Shown piece after piece: positions 22,589-34,389 of a stretch of 64,000 nucleotides of DNA; position 1 is the first letter of the stretch; each line of letters opens with the position of its first letter. The position numbers and the translations under genes were made by a program. This stretch comes from Cladosporium sp. IMV 00045 (Eukaryota > Ascomycota > Dothideomycetes > Cladosporiales > Cladosporiaceae). A model generated the notes under the pieces. That model did no database searches, had not been told where the DNA came from, and worked only from the letters and a program-made list of their open reading frames with translations. Location: positions 1 through 64,000 of the forward strand of contig MSJI02000756.1 in assembly GCA_001931905.2 (NCBI GenBank). Direction: 5' to 3'.

Positions 22589-24528
22589 ATGTTTGGCATC
22601 GGAGGCAAGCATATCGTCAACCTCTTCAATCTCTGGGTGGTCATCTTCGTCGCCCTCGGCACGCTCTCAACCGCCTACGGTTTGGCCATCATAGGCTCTA
22701 CAGTTGGACAACCAAATTGTTAGCATCACCCCTACCAGGATCAGAATTCCTTCTCTACTCATCCACTGACCAAACCTCAACAGTCTACACATACTTCGAC
22801 CTAGCTCCTCAAGGCGAGCCAGGATACGCACACACGACCAACATAGTCGGCGCTCTCAATGGCGTCAACAGCGCGGGCGCCATCCTCGGCTGCATCATCA
22901 GCGCGTGGGTGGCGGATGCGTATAGCAGGAAACGAACGATTCAGCTCGGTTGCGTGATTCTCGTTGTTGGAGGAGCGATTTGCGCGGGTTCGGTTGATAT
23001 AGGCATGTTTCTGGCAGGACGGGTGATTGCTGGGATTGGGAGTGGGATTTTGGCTGGTGAGTAGCTTCATTGTTCTGGTGTTGAAGCGAGGTATTTGCTG
23101 ATTTGGTCAATTCTAGTTGTTGTTCCGATGTATCAGGGTGAGATCTCCACTGCTGAAACTCGCGGTGCGATGATGTGCGTGACAGGTAAGTACAGAGGAT
23201 CAGCCTTATGATGTCTGACGAGACCATGTGCTGATTAATACTCTTCCCTACGGACAGGCGTTGCTTATGCATTCGGGTAAGTCGCACCTTCTAATAGCTC
23301 TTCCCACAGGCCTTATTATTGCCATCACCCAGGACACGTTCGTTAACAAGGTACAGATATTCCCTCGCCGGCTGGCTCGGATTCGCATGTTTCTTCTTTC
23401 CAGCCGACTCCCCCAACGCGACATTCGCATGGCGATTTCCCCTCGCCGTCCAATGCGCACCACCACTCATCGTTCTCGCTGGGAGTGGCTTCATTCCCTT
23501 CTCGCCCCGATGGCTATTGTCAAAAGGCAAAAAAGAAGAAGCCTTCGAAGTAGTCAAACGTTTACACCGAACCCCAGACGACAAAGAAGATATTGCAGCC
23601 CGGCAGGAATTCTACCTCATGGAAAAGCAGTACGAGCTCGACTCTCAACTGACAATGCGACCCTTCGAGATCTTCCGCACGAAACCAAATAGAAGACGAT
23701 CCCTGGTCGCGGCAATCATGATGTGGGGAGATCAATTCCTGGGCATCTTCGTCATGACAAACTACGGAGTGTTAATATACGCCTCACTCGGCTTGCAGGG
23801 ATTCAGGCCTCTATTGCTCAACGCATGCTGGACGACATTCACCATCATCGGCAACATCTGGACGGCCCTGTACATCGATCGCTTCGGTAGGCGAACATTC
23901 CTCCTCATCGGCGCAACCGGCGTGACGACATCTCTCATTTTCCTCTGCGCTCTGACAGCAGAATTTCTGAACACAACAAACACAGCCGGACTGAACGCAG
24001 CTGTCTTCTTCATCTGGTTCTTCATCTTGTGGTGGTGCTTCTTCGTCGACGCCACGCAGTACGTCTACGTGAGTGAGATCTGGCCAAACCACTTGCGCTC
24101 GCAGGGCACGGCGTGGGGTCTTGCTTTCTTCTATCTAGCCTCGGAAATTACACTCGTGGCTGCGCCTGTGGCTTTGAATAGTATTGGGTGGCGGTTCTAT
24201 CTGGTGTTGATCATCCCCTCGGTCTGCTATATCATAGCCATATGGTTCTTGTTTCCGGTAAGCATGGAACTACGAACAAAACATCCACGCATCGCTGACA
24301 CTCATACAGGAGACAAAAGGTCGGACCCTGGAAGAGATAGGCTCGCTGTTTGGTGACGAACATGTCGCCAGTCACTGGTATGGAATCAGCGAGGAAGAGA
24401 AGGCGGAGATTGCGAGGAACGCTCTGCAGATGACCAAGTCTGGCCGCATTCCGCAGCCCAATGTCTCTTCAGGCGATGCAGAGAAGGATGAAGGCTCGCG
24501 AATGGAACATGTAGAGTCGACATCTTAG
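22589..24528 (+). CDS. MFS sugar transporter
   Basis: Six exons: 22,589-22,718, 22,784-23,056, 23,117-23,185, 23,258-23,276 (19 bases), 23,357-24,257 and 24,310-24,528. They total 536 residues, normal for the family. The acceptor at 23,356 is chosen because it restores VAYAFGYSLAGWLGF. About twelve membrane segments are visible. Sugar-porter signatures include the loop motif DAYSRKRT, RVIAGIGSGILA, YQGEISTAETRG, DRFGRR after the sixth helix region, YVSEIWPNHLRSQG, and ETKGRTLEEI after the last helix. It is a plasma-membrane proton symporter or facilitator for a sugar; the substrate cannot be read from sequence. No frame break is seen. Confidence 0.9.
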
Positions 24529-24621
24529 ACTTCAGTAGCATTCACCTTGCGCTGGCAACGCAAAACGCTTGAGAAGAATGGAACCGCGACCCCAGGCCAA
24601 TCATATTCGACACTGCAAGCA

Positions 24622-26473
24622 TCAAAAAGGAACAGGAATGTTCCGATCCAAGTATCCCTCCCAGCGCGGAGGATGTTTCGACCTCTGATAAAGCGAATCC
24701 GTACGAATCATCAAATCCTCAAGAGCAGACGCATACTTGACAAGCGTCGCTTCACTAAAAGCTGTACCCAGCAAAGCCAACCCAAACGGCATCCCGCTGT
24801 CCGAATGTACAGAGGCCGGGATTGTGATGATGGGATATCCAGCCTGCGCGGCAATCTGTACACTCTGCGCGACGTCCGGTGGGATCAGCAAGGCATCCAG
24901 CTGGTGTCCGTCATGGCTGAGCGCAGCATCAATGCCCTCTTCGCGCGAGGTACGCTGGCAGAAAGACAGGCTTGCCAGTATGTTTCGTTCCGGATACCCT
25001 TGTCTCACAGCTCCAAGGAAGACATCTTGCCCAGAGCCGAATGCAGGATGAATGCCGGGAGCGCCACCTTCGCTGCCGAGATTGTCTTCGTTGTATTTGA
25101 CGATATCTTCCAGAGAGCGCATGTCGGTGTTTGAGAGTTCGGCGAGATATGTCGCGATATTATTGTAAAAGTCGACTTAACATATGTGAATTCTGATTCG
25201 TTGGGGTACCCTCTGTTTCGGCCGTAGTCCCTGGCATGTAGGGTCAGTTACTCAGTCGTAATGAGGTCGCGTGAGGAGAATCGTACCAGTCCCAGCCAGT
25301 AGGGCTCACTACTGTCTCATGGTGAGGAAGCTCCGTGCCGTTGATTATACTTGCCCCTGCTGCTCTGATGATCTCTAGCATATCATCGAGTATCTCGAGC
25401 TGCTCTGCATCTGCATATTTCCAGAACGATTTCCAAGGGATTCCGAACATGGCACCTTGTAGCGCATCCGCGTTGTTGAGGAACTGAGTGTAGCCCTTCA
25501 ATGGCGTTTTCTCAGCTTGAGCTAGTGTATAATTGTCGCGTTCATCAATGCCGTATATGGCATCAAGCACGTACACTGCATCGGCAACTGTCTTCCCAAA
25601 GACCCCGACTGTATCTTGATGTTCACTTTCTGGAATGACTCCAGCTCGCGACGTCAAACCGACGGTGGGCTTGATGCCAACGATCGCATTCCGCATGGCA
25701 GGGTTGATAACGCTTCCATCAGTCTCAGTACCTAGACTGAATGGGACGACATTATTCGAAACAGCTATAGCACTGCCCGAGCTACTGCCGCCAGGGTTGA
25801 CGCTGAAGTTGTATGGACTCCTCGCCTGTCCGCCTCGCGCAGAGTAACCTTCAGAGTAATTGCTGCTCCGAACATCGGCCCATTCACTCAAGGTAGCCTT
25901 ACCTAGAAGAACAGCACCGGCTTCGCGCAATTTGCGGACGACGAACGCATCGCCAGGTACCATGGAACCTAGAAGAGCCCAGCTGCCGGCGGTTGTCTGC
26001 ATTTTGTCCATGGAAGCGATGTTATCTTTTACCAGGCAAGGAATGCCGTGCAATTTTGATCGAACATGGCCATTGCGTCGTTCAAAATCAAGGAATTCAG
26101 CGATTTCGAGCGCGTCTGGGTTCATTTCGAGCACAGAGCTGGTCGTCTTTGGGTCAGTCCCTTCGCAGGCACAGAAGCACTCTTCCATGTCTCTTACTTG
26201 ATGTATGGATTTGTTTGGAAGACTCGCTGCATGAAGCAAGTGACAGCTCTACGCTTGACACATTGCTACGGGTCATGTATGTTGCAAGTCATCGATAGTG
26301 GCATCTTCGATGGTAATGCCGTTGCAAAGAGGCATTGAGTGCCAATTGGTAGTCGAGACATTGCTATACGCCGTAGGAAGAGACGATGTTCGGAGAAAAT
26401 CTTCGTTAACTTGACTGTTACCTATGGCCAACAACGTGGAGGCAACTCCCCAAATGAAAGATAAGTTGAACAT
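24622..26473 (-). pseudogene. Secreted amidase-signature enzyme, frame broken three times
   Basis: Starts at 26,473 with a signal peptide (MFNLSFIWGVASTLLAIGNS). Introns at 26,139-26,197 and 25,231-25,286 splice cleanly. Amidase-signature residues are present: the Lys in GIPCLVKDNI, the cis-Ser in GGSSSGSA and the nucleophile Ser in GTETDGSV; the C-terminal part ends at 24,622. The frame is lost at three points: near 26,278 (between DDLQH and YMTRSN-like sequence), near 26,244 (between SSVEL and VTCFMQRVFQTNPYI) and near 25,176 (between TYVK and VDFYNNIATYL). Each is repaired by adding one base. It would hydrolyse an amide outside the cell. Three breaks in one gene, with intact neighbours, favour a decaying gene, but lost homopolymer bases from sequencing would look the same. 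Confidence 0.75.
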
Positions 26474-26902
26474 AGTGATCTGATTTCAAGTATCGATGAT
26501 ATGACGAATGTCAGCCGGGGAAATCAAGTAGATAGGTATCCTGGAAGTGCAAAGGTTCAGATGGCCATTTCAAAGCTTGAAGCGACAGTGATGCGAACAC
26601 AGAGACAGCTGTACATGTGTGCACCGTGAAGTGTGTGACTGATGATTGTATTAAGGTGTCTCCATGGGTTCCACCTAAAGCGAAGTTGAATCCACCAGCA
26701 AGCCCCACCGACGCTGCGAGCCGCCCGCCACCAGCCTAGCCCGCCAAGATTTTTCCAATTCTGCACCCACCGCTCATGAACGGACCCTCTCAGCGCATCG
26801 CCGAACAGAAGTCCTTCCAGCCCAGCAAGACGTAGGATACCCATCTCTTTGCGTCCACTCGATCACGACACACCTCTCCTCCCTCCGACAAATACCGACA
26901 AA
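26474..26902. other. Divergent promoter region, amidase and RPL22
   Basis: 429 bases between the start codons of the amidase (minus) and RPL22 (plus). The part next to RPL22 is pyrimidine-rich, as is common for fungal ribosomal protein genes. No gene seen. Confidence 0.5.
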
Positions 26903-27518
26903 ATGGTGCAAGGACCTGTACGTATCTCGCTTTGCTGCGCCGCTCCGACAGTGCCTTGAAAGAGAGGCTCTGATCGGCAGCGCGCAAGAAGAAAAATTCC
27001 ATGCGCAGCAGGCTTGAGAGCAGTATACTGAGACCGATGCAGAAGAACCCCACTGCTGGCGGCGGCGGCCTGAAGGGTGGCCCCAAGAAGAACCAGAAGA
27101 TCACCAAGAAGGTACGGACAATCTTGCGACTCCCAATGGGTTGGCATTTCGCCCGTCGAAAAGTCGCAAATCACTAACACAGATCTTGCAACAGTTCATC
27201 ATCAACGCCACCCAGCCCGTGAACGACCGCATCTTCGACGCCAGCGCCTTCACCACCTTCCTGCAGCAGCGCATCAAGGTCGACGGCCTCACCGGCAACC
27301 TCGGCGAGCGCATCAACGTCACCAACCTCGGCGACGGCCGCATCGAGGTCGTCGCTCACCAGGAGTTCTCCGGTCGCTACCTCAAGTACCTGACCAAGAA
27401 GTTCCTCAAGAAGCAGCAGCTCCGTGACTGGCTCCGCGTCGTCGCCACCAACAAGGGCGAGTACAGCCTCAAGTTCTTCAACGTTGTTGGTGAGGAGGGT
27501 GAGGAGGAGGAGGACTAA
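26903..27518 (+). CDS. rpl22: 60S ribosomal protein L22 (eL22)
   Basis: Exons 26,903-26,917 (five codons, MVQGP), 27,043-27,111 and 27,195-27,518 give 135 residues. The acceptor at 27,194 is chosen because it yields KITKKFIINATQPVNDRIFD, the family start. A short first exon and a long first intron are typical of fungal ribosomal protein genes. Family motifs include FLQQRIKVDGLTGNLG and RYLKYLTKKFLKKQQLRDW; the tail is acidic. A component of the large cytosolic ribosomal subunit. An alternative unspliced start at 27,037 (MQKNPTAGG) cannot be excluded. Confidence 0.93.
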
Positions 27519-28009
27519 GCGTATCGCTTGGTTCGCCCTTCCCTCTCGAATCATTAAGATGGGACGGATTTTTTTTTTTCTTTAGGTAGCAGGGATAAAT
27601 GAAAAAACCTTTGCTGGCTAGAACTTTTTCGTCAAGATGTGTGTTGTTTGCTGTGAATTTGCGAAAAGTCACGTGATAAATCGCTGTATGCGGCTTCTGA
27701 AATATCACGAGGATATCCAAGTCAACTGCATGTCATCCGATAAGCGAGGGCATCGCCGGACTTACGACTTCAAACGCTGTTCCCCATTGCACTGGTGAGA
27801 AATGGCAGTCTCCCAGACTGGACAATTAATATACGATCAATACGCAAAACGTATGTAATTCATGAACAACCCGTAGATCATCCTAAGAAGCAATATTTAA
27901 ATCTAAAAGACAAATCTTCACATGAGATACAGCGCCATTATTCCCCGTCCATCCACATAAGAAAACACCGGAAGCGCCTGTAAGAAGGGCAAGGACATCA
28001 AGACACGCT
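27519..28009. other. Convergent intergenic region
   Basis: 491 bases between the 3' ends of RPL22 (plus) and the pepsin-like gene (minus). AT-rich, with a T run at 27,571-27,580; nothing else recognised. Confidence 0.5.
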
Positions 28010-29858
28010 TCACCTCTTGACATCCGTCTCAACGCTCCTCCTCCCCGGCCCCAACTCTTGCACCTCGCTACCCTCCATCTCATAAACGGGCGTAGAGCCA
28101 TGCATTTCATGCGCGCCGCCCTTCCCAGGCCCAAAGTACCCCCCGCCTTCCATCTCAGAATACCCGACCTTATTCGGATCCATCTTGTAGGGCGAATCCA
28201 TCTCCGCAGGCGCGAGTTTATGCTGAGCCGTGAGCTCGTGGATCTCCGCATCGCTGGCCAGCTCGCCTCCCAGCGGCTGTGAGATGAAGGGCTTGCCTTC
28301 GCCTTCGCCGCCGTCGACGGACTTGGTCTCGTTGTCTGTCGACGCGAGGTGCGCGGCTGCGGAAGTCGCCTTGCGCTTTTGCTTGCGGCGGTGAATGAGC
28401 CAGAGCGCGAGGCCGAGGAGCGCGATGGCCGCGACGATGCCAATTACAAGGCCCGCGATGGCGCCCGCAGAGATAGGGGAGCCGGAGGACTCCCTCTGCG
28501 CATTCTCTACGGCAGCCGTGTTGTTGGGCGAGAGGATTGAGTGGATCGAGGTGGTGTGCACGGCTGTTTCGTCCCAGGCGCAGGGTGCGACGGTGAAATT
28601 ACCGCGGTCGTAGTCGGCGATCAGGTAGGCTTCTTGGAAGAAAGCGCGGCCTAGGGTGTATTGCGTATCATTTGCGGCGCGTTGGAGTGGGAAGTAGTGT
28701 TCTACGGTGTTGTTGGTGACGATGGGGTAATGCGCGGTGAGGTCGAAGGCGCCGTAAGGGAGGGTGATATCAACTTCGTCGCCGGCGGAGTTGACGAGGG
28801 TGAAGGTGACTTCGGGGTCAAGTTCGGTGAGATTTTCGTGCAAGGTGTCGTTGACGAGGTAGCGAGAGGTAAGGTTGTCGTATGTCAGATTGAAGGCGTT
28901 TTCAAATGCCTCGCAGGCAGACTCTGGCAACCAGATTTGGGGCGTGGTGCTGTCAAGGTAGATGCTAATTTGACCGTCGGGGAGAAGGTTTAAAGGAGAG
29001 GATTTATCGGTTGTAATTGATTTGAGATTAACCAGGAGGTCGCGCGAGATGTCCGGATAGAAACTGAAAGATGTGTTGGTCGGCTCGAATCTGTTCTCAT
29101 CGTAACCACCCAGAGTCAAAGAGCCAAAGACTTTGTTGAAGCGGTACTGATTGCCCGCTGTGTATCCATATGAGCGGCTGGGAATCTTGTCTGTGTCGTA
29201 GAGTGTCTGCATAAACGAGGGCTGAGGGGCGTTCAAGTGGGTGAAATTGGTGGGCAGTGGGTTGAGTCCAAAGACGCCTATCCAGTAATTTGAGTCGGCA
29301 ATGTCGAAGAGTGGCATATGTGTGATCTCGGGGCCACCAGAGCCCTGCCATCCGAGCGTAATGTCTTCATACCCTCCATAGCCACTGGTTTCCAAGCCCA
29401 GGTTGGACTCAATTTCCATGTCATACCTGGATTCCGGGACGTATGTAACGCTGTCGTTTTGGTTGTAAATGAAGCCGCGATTGTTTCCACAATCTTCCAC
29501 GTAGTAGGGTGGGCATCCTTGATCGTTGATCACCCAAGTATTATACGCCGCAGTCGAAGGCATCACGCGAACATTTTGTTTCTGAACGGTGCCGCCGCCG
29601 AGCTGCAGCGGAAATGAAGACCAAGGGCCATCTGTTATAGTCTCAGCACCGTAATATTGCACCGATTTACTCTGCGATAGTCTTACCAATGCCATCCCAG
29701 TACTCGCTCGGCCCAATACTAATCGCAGCCGGGATGGTCACGTTCTCATTCCCGTCCTCTCGGCGCAAAAGCCGTCTTCCCAAGCTCTTTCCCCTCAAGT
29801 CCGGCAACGAGAGTGCAGCAGCGCATTGCGCAAAAACCAGAAGACCGCGGACACCCAT
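28010..29858 (-). CDS. Membrane-anchored pepsin-fold (A1-like) protein with altered active site
   Basis: Exons 29,687-29,858 and 28,010-29,631 (55-base intron) give 597 residues. A signal peptide is followed by an aspartic-protease-like ectodomain with many N-glycosylation sequons, one transmembrane helix (AGAIAGLVIGIVAAIALLGL, about 430-455), a basic stop-transfer RRKQKRK and a cytosolic tail of about 130 residues. Where pepsins have the first catalytic Asp-Thr-Gly, this protein reads VRVMPSTAAYNTWVI, with Ser-Thr-Ala. The second site retains an Asp (YLDSTTPQIWLP). By pepsin chemistry, loss of the first Asp should abolish proteolysis, so I infer a non-catalytic receptor- or sensor-like role. 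Similar atypical A1 proteins occur in other Pezizomycotina. Confidence 0.85.
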
Positions 29859-31039
29859 CGAGGGCCGCGTTGTAAGGTGAATATGCGCCAGGTAGAGAAC
29901 CAGAGGTCTGGTCGGTGGTCTATCGATATGCGGAAAAGCTGACGGCGTGATTAGGCGAGAAGCGATCTAGTCGATATGGCGCATTCTACAGCGCAACGAG
30001 CGTGGTGTAACAGCGAATGTGAAGTGAGAAAGAAAGAGAGTGGTGAGTGGTAGAGGGTGGAAGCGCCCGTAACTATGCGCTATGCGCCCAAACGAAGGTT
30101 GCAGGCCATCCTGGGGGGCTGATGGTTCAGCTCGTACTTTAACCGCGAGAGGATTTGCGCCAGACCATTTGCGTGAGGTTTTTTAATCAATCCAAGTTCG
30201 AGCCTCAACCATGCATTTGTGAATGGAACGAGGTTTTGATCTATATTCGCAGGGGAATTACTCGGTGACATTTTTCCAGTATCAATTGTTCGTATAATCA
30301 TTGCTCAGATAACGCCTTCGACGTTTCTTCATTTCATCAAAGGCTCGGTCGTTTCGCCTCGGTCTCTCGAATCAGTTTGCCCCCAAATCTAAAAATAGCA
30401 CATCCTTACCAGGCCCTAACATCCATTCAAGCAAATCTCCACTGCATGCTGCCTCACATACATGTATTGTCCCGTTGGAAGAGCTCCCCGCCTTATCGTT
30501 CAGCAAGAACGATGGTCTTGCACTTGCAAGGTACTTCGTATGAACATACAGCCTTGTTTTCCCAAGCAACCAGAGTTCTTTGTGGTTCTCCTACCGACAA
30601 TGATCTTCATTGCGGTAACAAACGACCTGATGATCGAGGGTGTAACATTGATTACGCATCACTTATCGCTTCCACCAACATCTTCGCTAAACTCCGTGAA
30701 GGAAGACGTGAAGTTGGTTGAAGTACTCGAGTTGCAAGACTGATCACCTAAAGTTACGATGCCCAGGTATACAGGGGTCCACCAGAGCTTCGATTCCTCG
30801 CTCGCCAGGACGCAACGAATTCATTCAGTCGACCTTTGCCTCGAATGCTTGCGTTATTGTACTCAAGGGTGCTCCAAGAGCGACGTCGCCCAGAAGTCTG
30901 CAAACCCAACGATAATGGTGGTATTCGGAGGTGGTCAGCCAAATAATGATTGTGTGAATATCTGTGCCTCGTGTGAAATTGCCAGAGCTCGTGTTGATAC
31001 TGTACATGTTTTGATATGCTTAATGAAAGCTGACATAAT
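29859..31039. other. Intergenic DNA
   Basis: 1.2 kb between the start of the pepsin-like gene and the 3' end of the bL9m gene, both on the minus strand. Only short open frames without protein character; no repeat or RNA gene recognised. Confidence 0.5.
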
Positions 31040-31975
31040 TTACAATTCCTGCGCGTGCACCCTGATGGTCCTCCTCAGAGGAGCCTCGACGCCCTGTACT
31101 GTAACCTCGAAGACATAGCTGCCAACGTTCTTCACCCTGCCCATCATCTCAACATCCTCGCCGGCATTAATAAACTGGATGTCCGTCTCCGCAATCGCCA
31201 CTCTGGCGGACTCTTCATTGTTCTCCATCGAGGTGCGCACAGCCGCCAGGATGTCCTGCGTGCTGACACTGCCGTAGATGCCTTGAAACTGAGGCGTCTT
31301 GGGCTTCTCCTTTCTCTGCCTTGCAGCAAACATCTCAGCTGCCGCTCCTCTGCCGATGGCCTGCTCGCGCTTGGGTTCGGGTTCCTCCTGCTTGGGCTCT
31401 TCTGGGAGAGGTTGTCGGTAGAAGTCCAGGATCTTAGGCACGAAGATGTCGAGGAGTTCCATGCTGCGTGCCGGTGACACCTTCTCAACCGGCGCCGTGC
31501 GCGGAGTCATCATATCCCTAAACTGCGCGTCCTTGTCTGCTTTGCTGAGAGCCTCCACCTGGACGGCCATATCTGTCATGCCGAATTCCACATCGCGCTC
31601 GATAGTCGTGTTGCTCATGCGGAGGGTGCGCAGCTCTGGTTGGGTGACGTACTCTGCGATGCCTCTTGGGAACCATTCGTTGCGCATGCGACCTAAGGGT
31701 ATGGGAACGAGAGCGCCTGGATCATGCTATGTCAACCATTGATCATCTGCAAATTACGAGCAGCGAGCCTCACCCTTCTTGCCAAAAGTCTTCATATCCT
31801 TCAGTAGCCTGACAGGCACTGCCGATGAAGTGTTCTTTGCCAGCTTCTTCTTTCCCCTAACTTGTTGTCCCAAGCCCGCGGCTCCAATGCCAGCTTCTTT
31901 GAATCCTCCGAATGCATAGCTGCGCACGCAGGCAGAGCACTGCGGCAGTAGGGTAGGTCGTAGAGGTGCCGCCAT
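31040..31975 (-). CDS. Mitochondrial large-subunit ribosomal protein bL9m
   Basis: Exons 31,774-31,975 and 31,040-31,716 (57-base intron) give 292 residues. The N-terminus is basic and hydrophobic, as for mitochondrial import. The bL9 N-terminal domain follows: VPVRLLKDMKTFGKKGALVP.. and GRMRNEWFPRGIAEYVT. A long Glu/Pro/Lys-rich linker leads to the fungal C-terminal domain (QGIYGSVSTQDILAAV). The counterpart in S. cerevisiae is Mrpl50. It works in the mitochondrial ribosome. Divergent from the ubiquitin protease gene, 485 bases apart. Confidence 0.88.
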
Positions 31976-32460
31976 TGTCTTGTGTGATCAACAATGTGTC
32001 TCCGGCCAGACTTCCGCGTGGTCGATCAAGCTCACATCTCACGCAACTTCCGCGCATAGAAAAGTTTACGGAAGGTTTTGCGAGATCTTGAACGAATCTC
32101 GGAACGCGCGTGCCTCGGTGTTAAGTCTTCACATTAGTCTCTGCCGCATTCGCTCTCCAGGCAGGGAACCGCTGACCATGGCCAAATAATTACCTCTGCC
32201 TGATTTCGCCCTCCTTTCTTGACCATACATATGCTCACCGACGAGCGCAGACATGGCTACATCGCCTTCGCAAACGCAACTCGACATCACGGCTAGGAAA
32301 TCGTGGAGATCTACCGACATCTTTAAGCCGAGCACACAATAGCCCTAAAGACGAAGGAAGAGGATCCCGACAACCGACACTCTAACAGGCAGTGAAACGG
32401 TGTCTACAGCTGCTGGAAAAATCAAGTTGCGCATAACGCACGCGATTTGTAACACCAAGG
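31976..32460. other. Divergent promoter region, bL9m and ubiquitin protease
   Basis: 485 bases between two start codons on opposite strands; presumed to hold both promoters. No gene seen. Confidence 0.5.
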
Positions 32461-34389
32461 ATGCAAGAGAAACCACTTACCATCGCTGCCTACGCAGCAG
32501 GCGCATCCTTGACTGCCGCAGCCTTGGTCTACGTCTTTGGCCCGACTTACTTCCTCGACGACGAGGCCGCAAATCCCTCTCGGAGTACGCGGAAAAAGGG
32601 TATCGTGGGACTGAGTAACCCGGCGAACGACTGTTTCATCAATTCGGTGCTGCAGGCCCTGGCTGGCCTTCCCGAACTGCGGGTATACTTGATCCGCGAA
32701 CTGCACCGAAGAAAGTTGGACGGACATGAATTGTATCTGGATATTGAGACGACCACGCAAGAGCTGCAGAAGACGGATAGCAAGCAACTTCCTGAGTGGA
32801 AGTTGCTGGGGTTGCAAAAGGGAATCATCACGGCTGGCCTGAAGGAGGTGCTAGACGCGCTGAACGAGAGACCCATATACAAGAAGACTATATCCGCCCA
32901 GGGCTTTATTAGAGTCGTGGAGGAGGCATTCAAGACAAGGGTCAGTCGATATCAACAGGATGCCCAGGAGTTCCTACAAATCGTTACTGAACGATTGGAC
33001 GACGAATATCATGCTGGGCGGAGAGTGCGGGAGTCAACTCGTCGCAAGCATGCTATCACTACCGCCAGTACTAGCCAAGTGAATCTGGACAAGTCTGAGG
33101 AAACGATCAAGGCGAAGACTTCAGCTTCTGCAATTACTGCAAACGGAGATGCCAAAGAGGCCGCAGAACAGTTGCTTGCATCGGAAGCGGTATCCGATCA
33201 GATTGAGTCGGATGCCGGGCCGACAGACGACAAAGCAGAGCAGACTAGCGGCGACGACAACAACAACGAGACTGACGATGACGATGAGTCAGAAGCATAT
33301 ACTTTCCCTTTCGAAGGAAAGATCGAATCGCAGGTCGAGTGTTCGCATTGTCACTTCAAACCGAAGCCAGCGGGAAGCTCGTTCGTCACAATGACTCTGA
33401 ACGTTCCGAGCACGTCGTCTACGACTCTCAACGCTTGCTTCGATGGTATGCTCAAGGTCGAACACATTGACGATTACCGATGCGACCGATGCCGCTTAGA
33501 CCACGCCCTCGATCACACCAACCGACAGCTTACGAAGACTAGCCTGACGACTGAGCAACGCAGCAAACTAGAGTCCGATCGATCTAAGATAGAGCAAGCA
33601 ATCGCCAACGACCCGGAGAAGCCTCCTGAGGACGTACAGCTCCCTGACACTTCGCTGGCACCCAAACGCAGGATCTCCCGTCACATGCGCATCTCCTCTT
33701 TCCCGCGCGTGCTTGCCATTCATCTTAACCGCTCGATTTGGGACCACACTTCCAGCTCCTCAAAAAACACGGCCAAAGTATCTTTCCCAGAGCGCCTCCC
33801 GCTCGGTGGCCTCTTAGATCGCAAGAACTACCGTCTCCTCTCCGTGGTCACTCACAAAGGTGGCCACAACAGCGGCCACTACGAGACTTTCCGTCGCCAA
33901 TGGCTTAATGCACCATATTCGACTCCGAACAACATGGGTCGCGAGGGCATCTTCAGCCATCAAGCGAGCCCAATCCCCAGCCCACACATGTCAGCCGCTC
34001 CCAGTCCCCGTCTCGCAGCCAAAAGCTCTCAAAATACCATGCCATCGCCGCTCCGCCTCGACACTCCTTCCAGCTCTTCCAGCTCCCTGCGCATATCCAT
34101 GGACAAGCGCCGCGCGCCCACCAGCGTGCCTTTCGACGCAATCCCTACACCGGGCCTTCCGACTCCACCTCTCGAGCGCGCTCAGACTGCCGACGGGCCG
34201 CCTCCGGGTAGGAAGCAGAGCGTCATCAGCAAAGCTGCGGATACCATCACTCGCAAGCGGAAGCCGCAAGATCGGTGGTGGCGCATCAGCGATGACAAGG
34301 TCAAGGAGAGTAAGACTTCGGATGTGCTGGGGATGCAGAAGGAGGTCTATCTGCTTTTCTATGAGATCGTTGAGGATGGCAATGAGTGA
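32461..34389 (+). CDS. Ubiquitin-specific protease with N-terminal membrane anchor
   Basis: Single exon, 642 residues. One N-terminal transmembrane segment (about 8-32, AAYAAGASLTAAALVYVFG) is followed directly by the USP catalytic domain. The Cys box is GLSNPANDCFINSVLQAL (Cys near 58) and the His box is HKGGHNSGHYETF (His near 473). A zinc-finger-like CSHC..CDRC set lies in the fingers region, and an acidic, low-complexity insert occupies about 200-275. The C-terminal 130 residues before the end are Ser/Pro-rich. The anchor plus USP layout matches yeast Ubp1 and animal USP30, which remove ubiquitin at the ER or mitochondrial surface; which membrane applies here is not visible. Confidence 0.9.
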   Translation: MQEKPLTIAAYAAGASLTAAALVYVFGPTYFLDDEAANPSRSTRKKGIVGLSNPANDCFINSVLQALAGLPELRVYLIRELHRRKLDGHELYLDIETTTQELQKTDSKQLPEWKLLGLQKGIITAGLKEVLDALNERPIYKKTISAQGFIRVVEEAFKTRVSRYQQDAQEFLQIVTERLDDEYHAGRRVRESTRRKHAITTASTSQVNLDKSEETIKAKTSASAITANGDAKEAAEQLLASEAVSDQIESDAGPTDDKAEQTSGDDNNNETDDDDESEAYTFPFEGKIESQVECSHCHFKPKPAGSSFVTMTLNVPSTSSTTLNACFDGMLKVEHIDDYRCDRCRLDHALDHTNRQLTKTSLTTEQRSKLESDRSKIEQAIANDPEKPPEDVQLPDTSLAPKRRISRHMRISSFPRVLAIHLNRSIWDHTSSSSKNTAKVSFPERLPLGGLLDRKNYRLLSVVTHKGGHNSGHYETFRRQWLNAPYSTPNNMGREGIFSHQASPIPSPHMSAAPSPRLAAKSSQNTMPSPLRLDTPSSSSSSLRISMDKRRAPTSVPFDAIPTPGLPTPPLERAQTADGPPPGRKQSVISKAADTITRKRKPQDRWWRISDDKVKESKTSDVLGMQKEVYLLFYEIVEDGNE

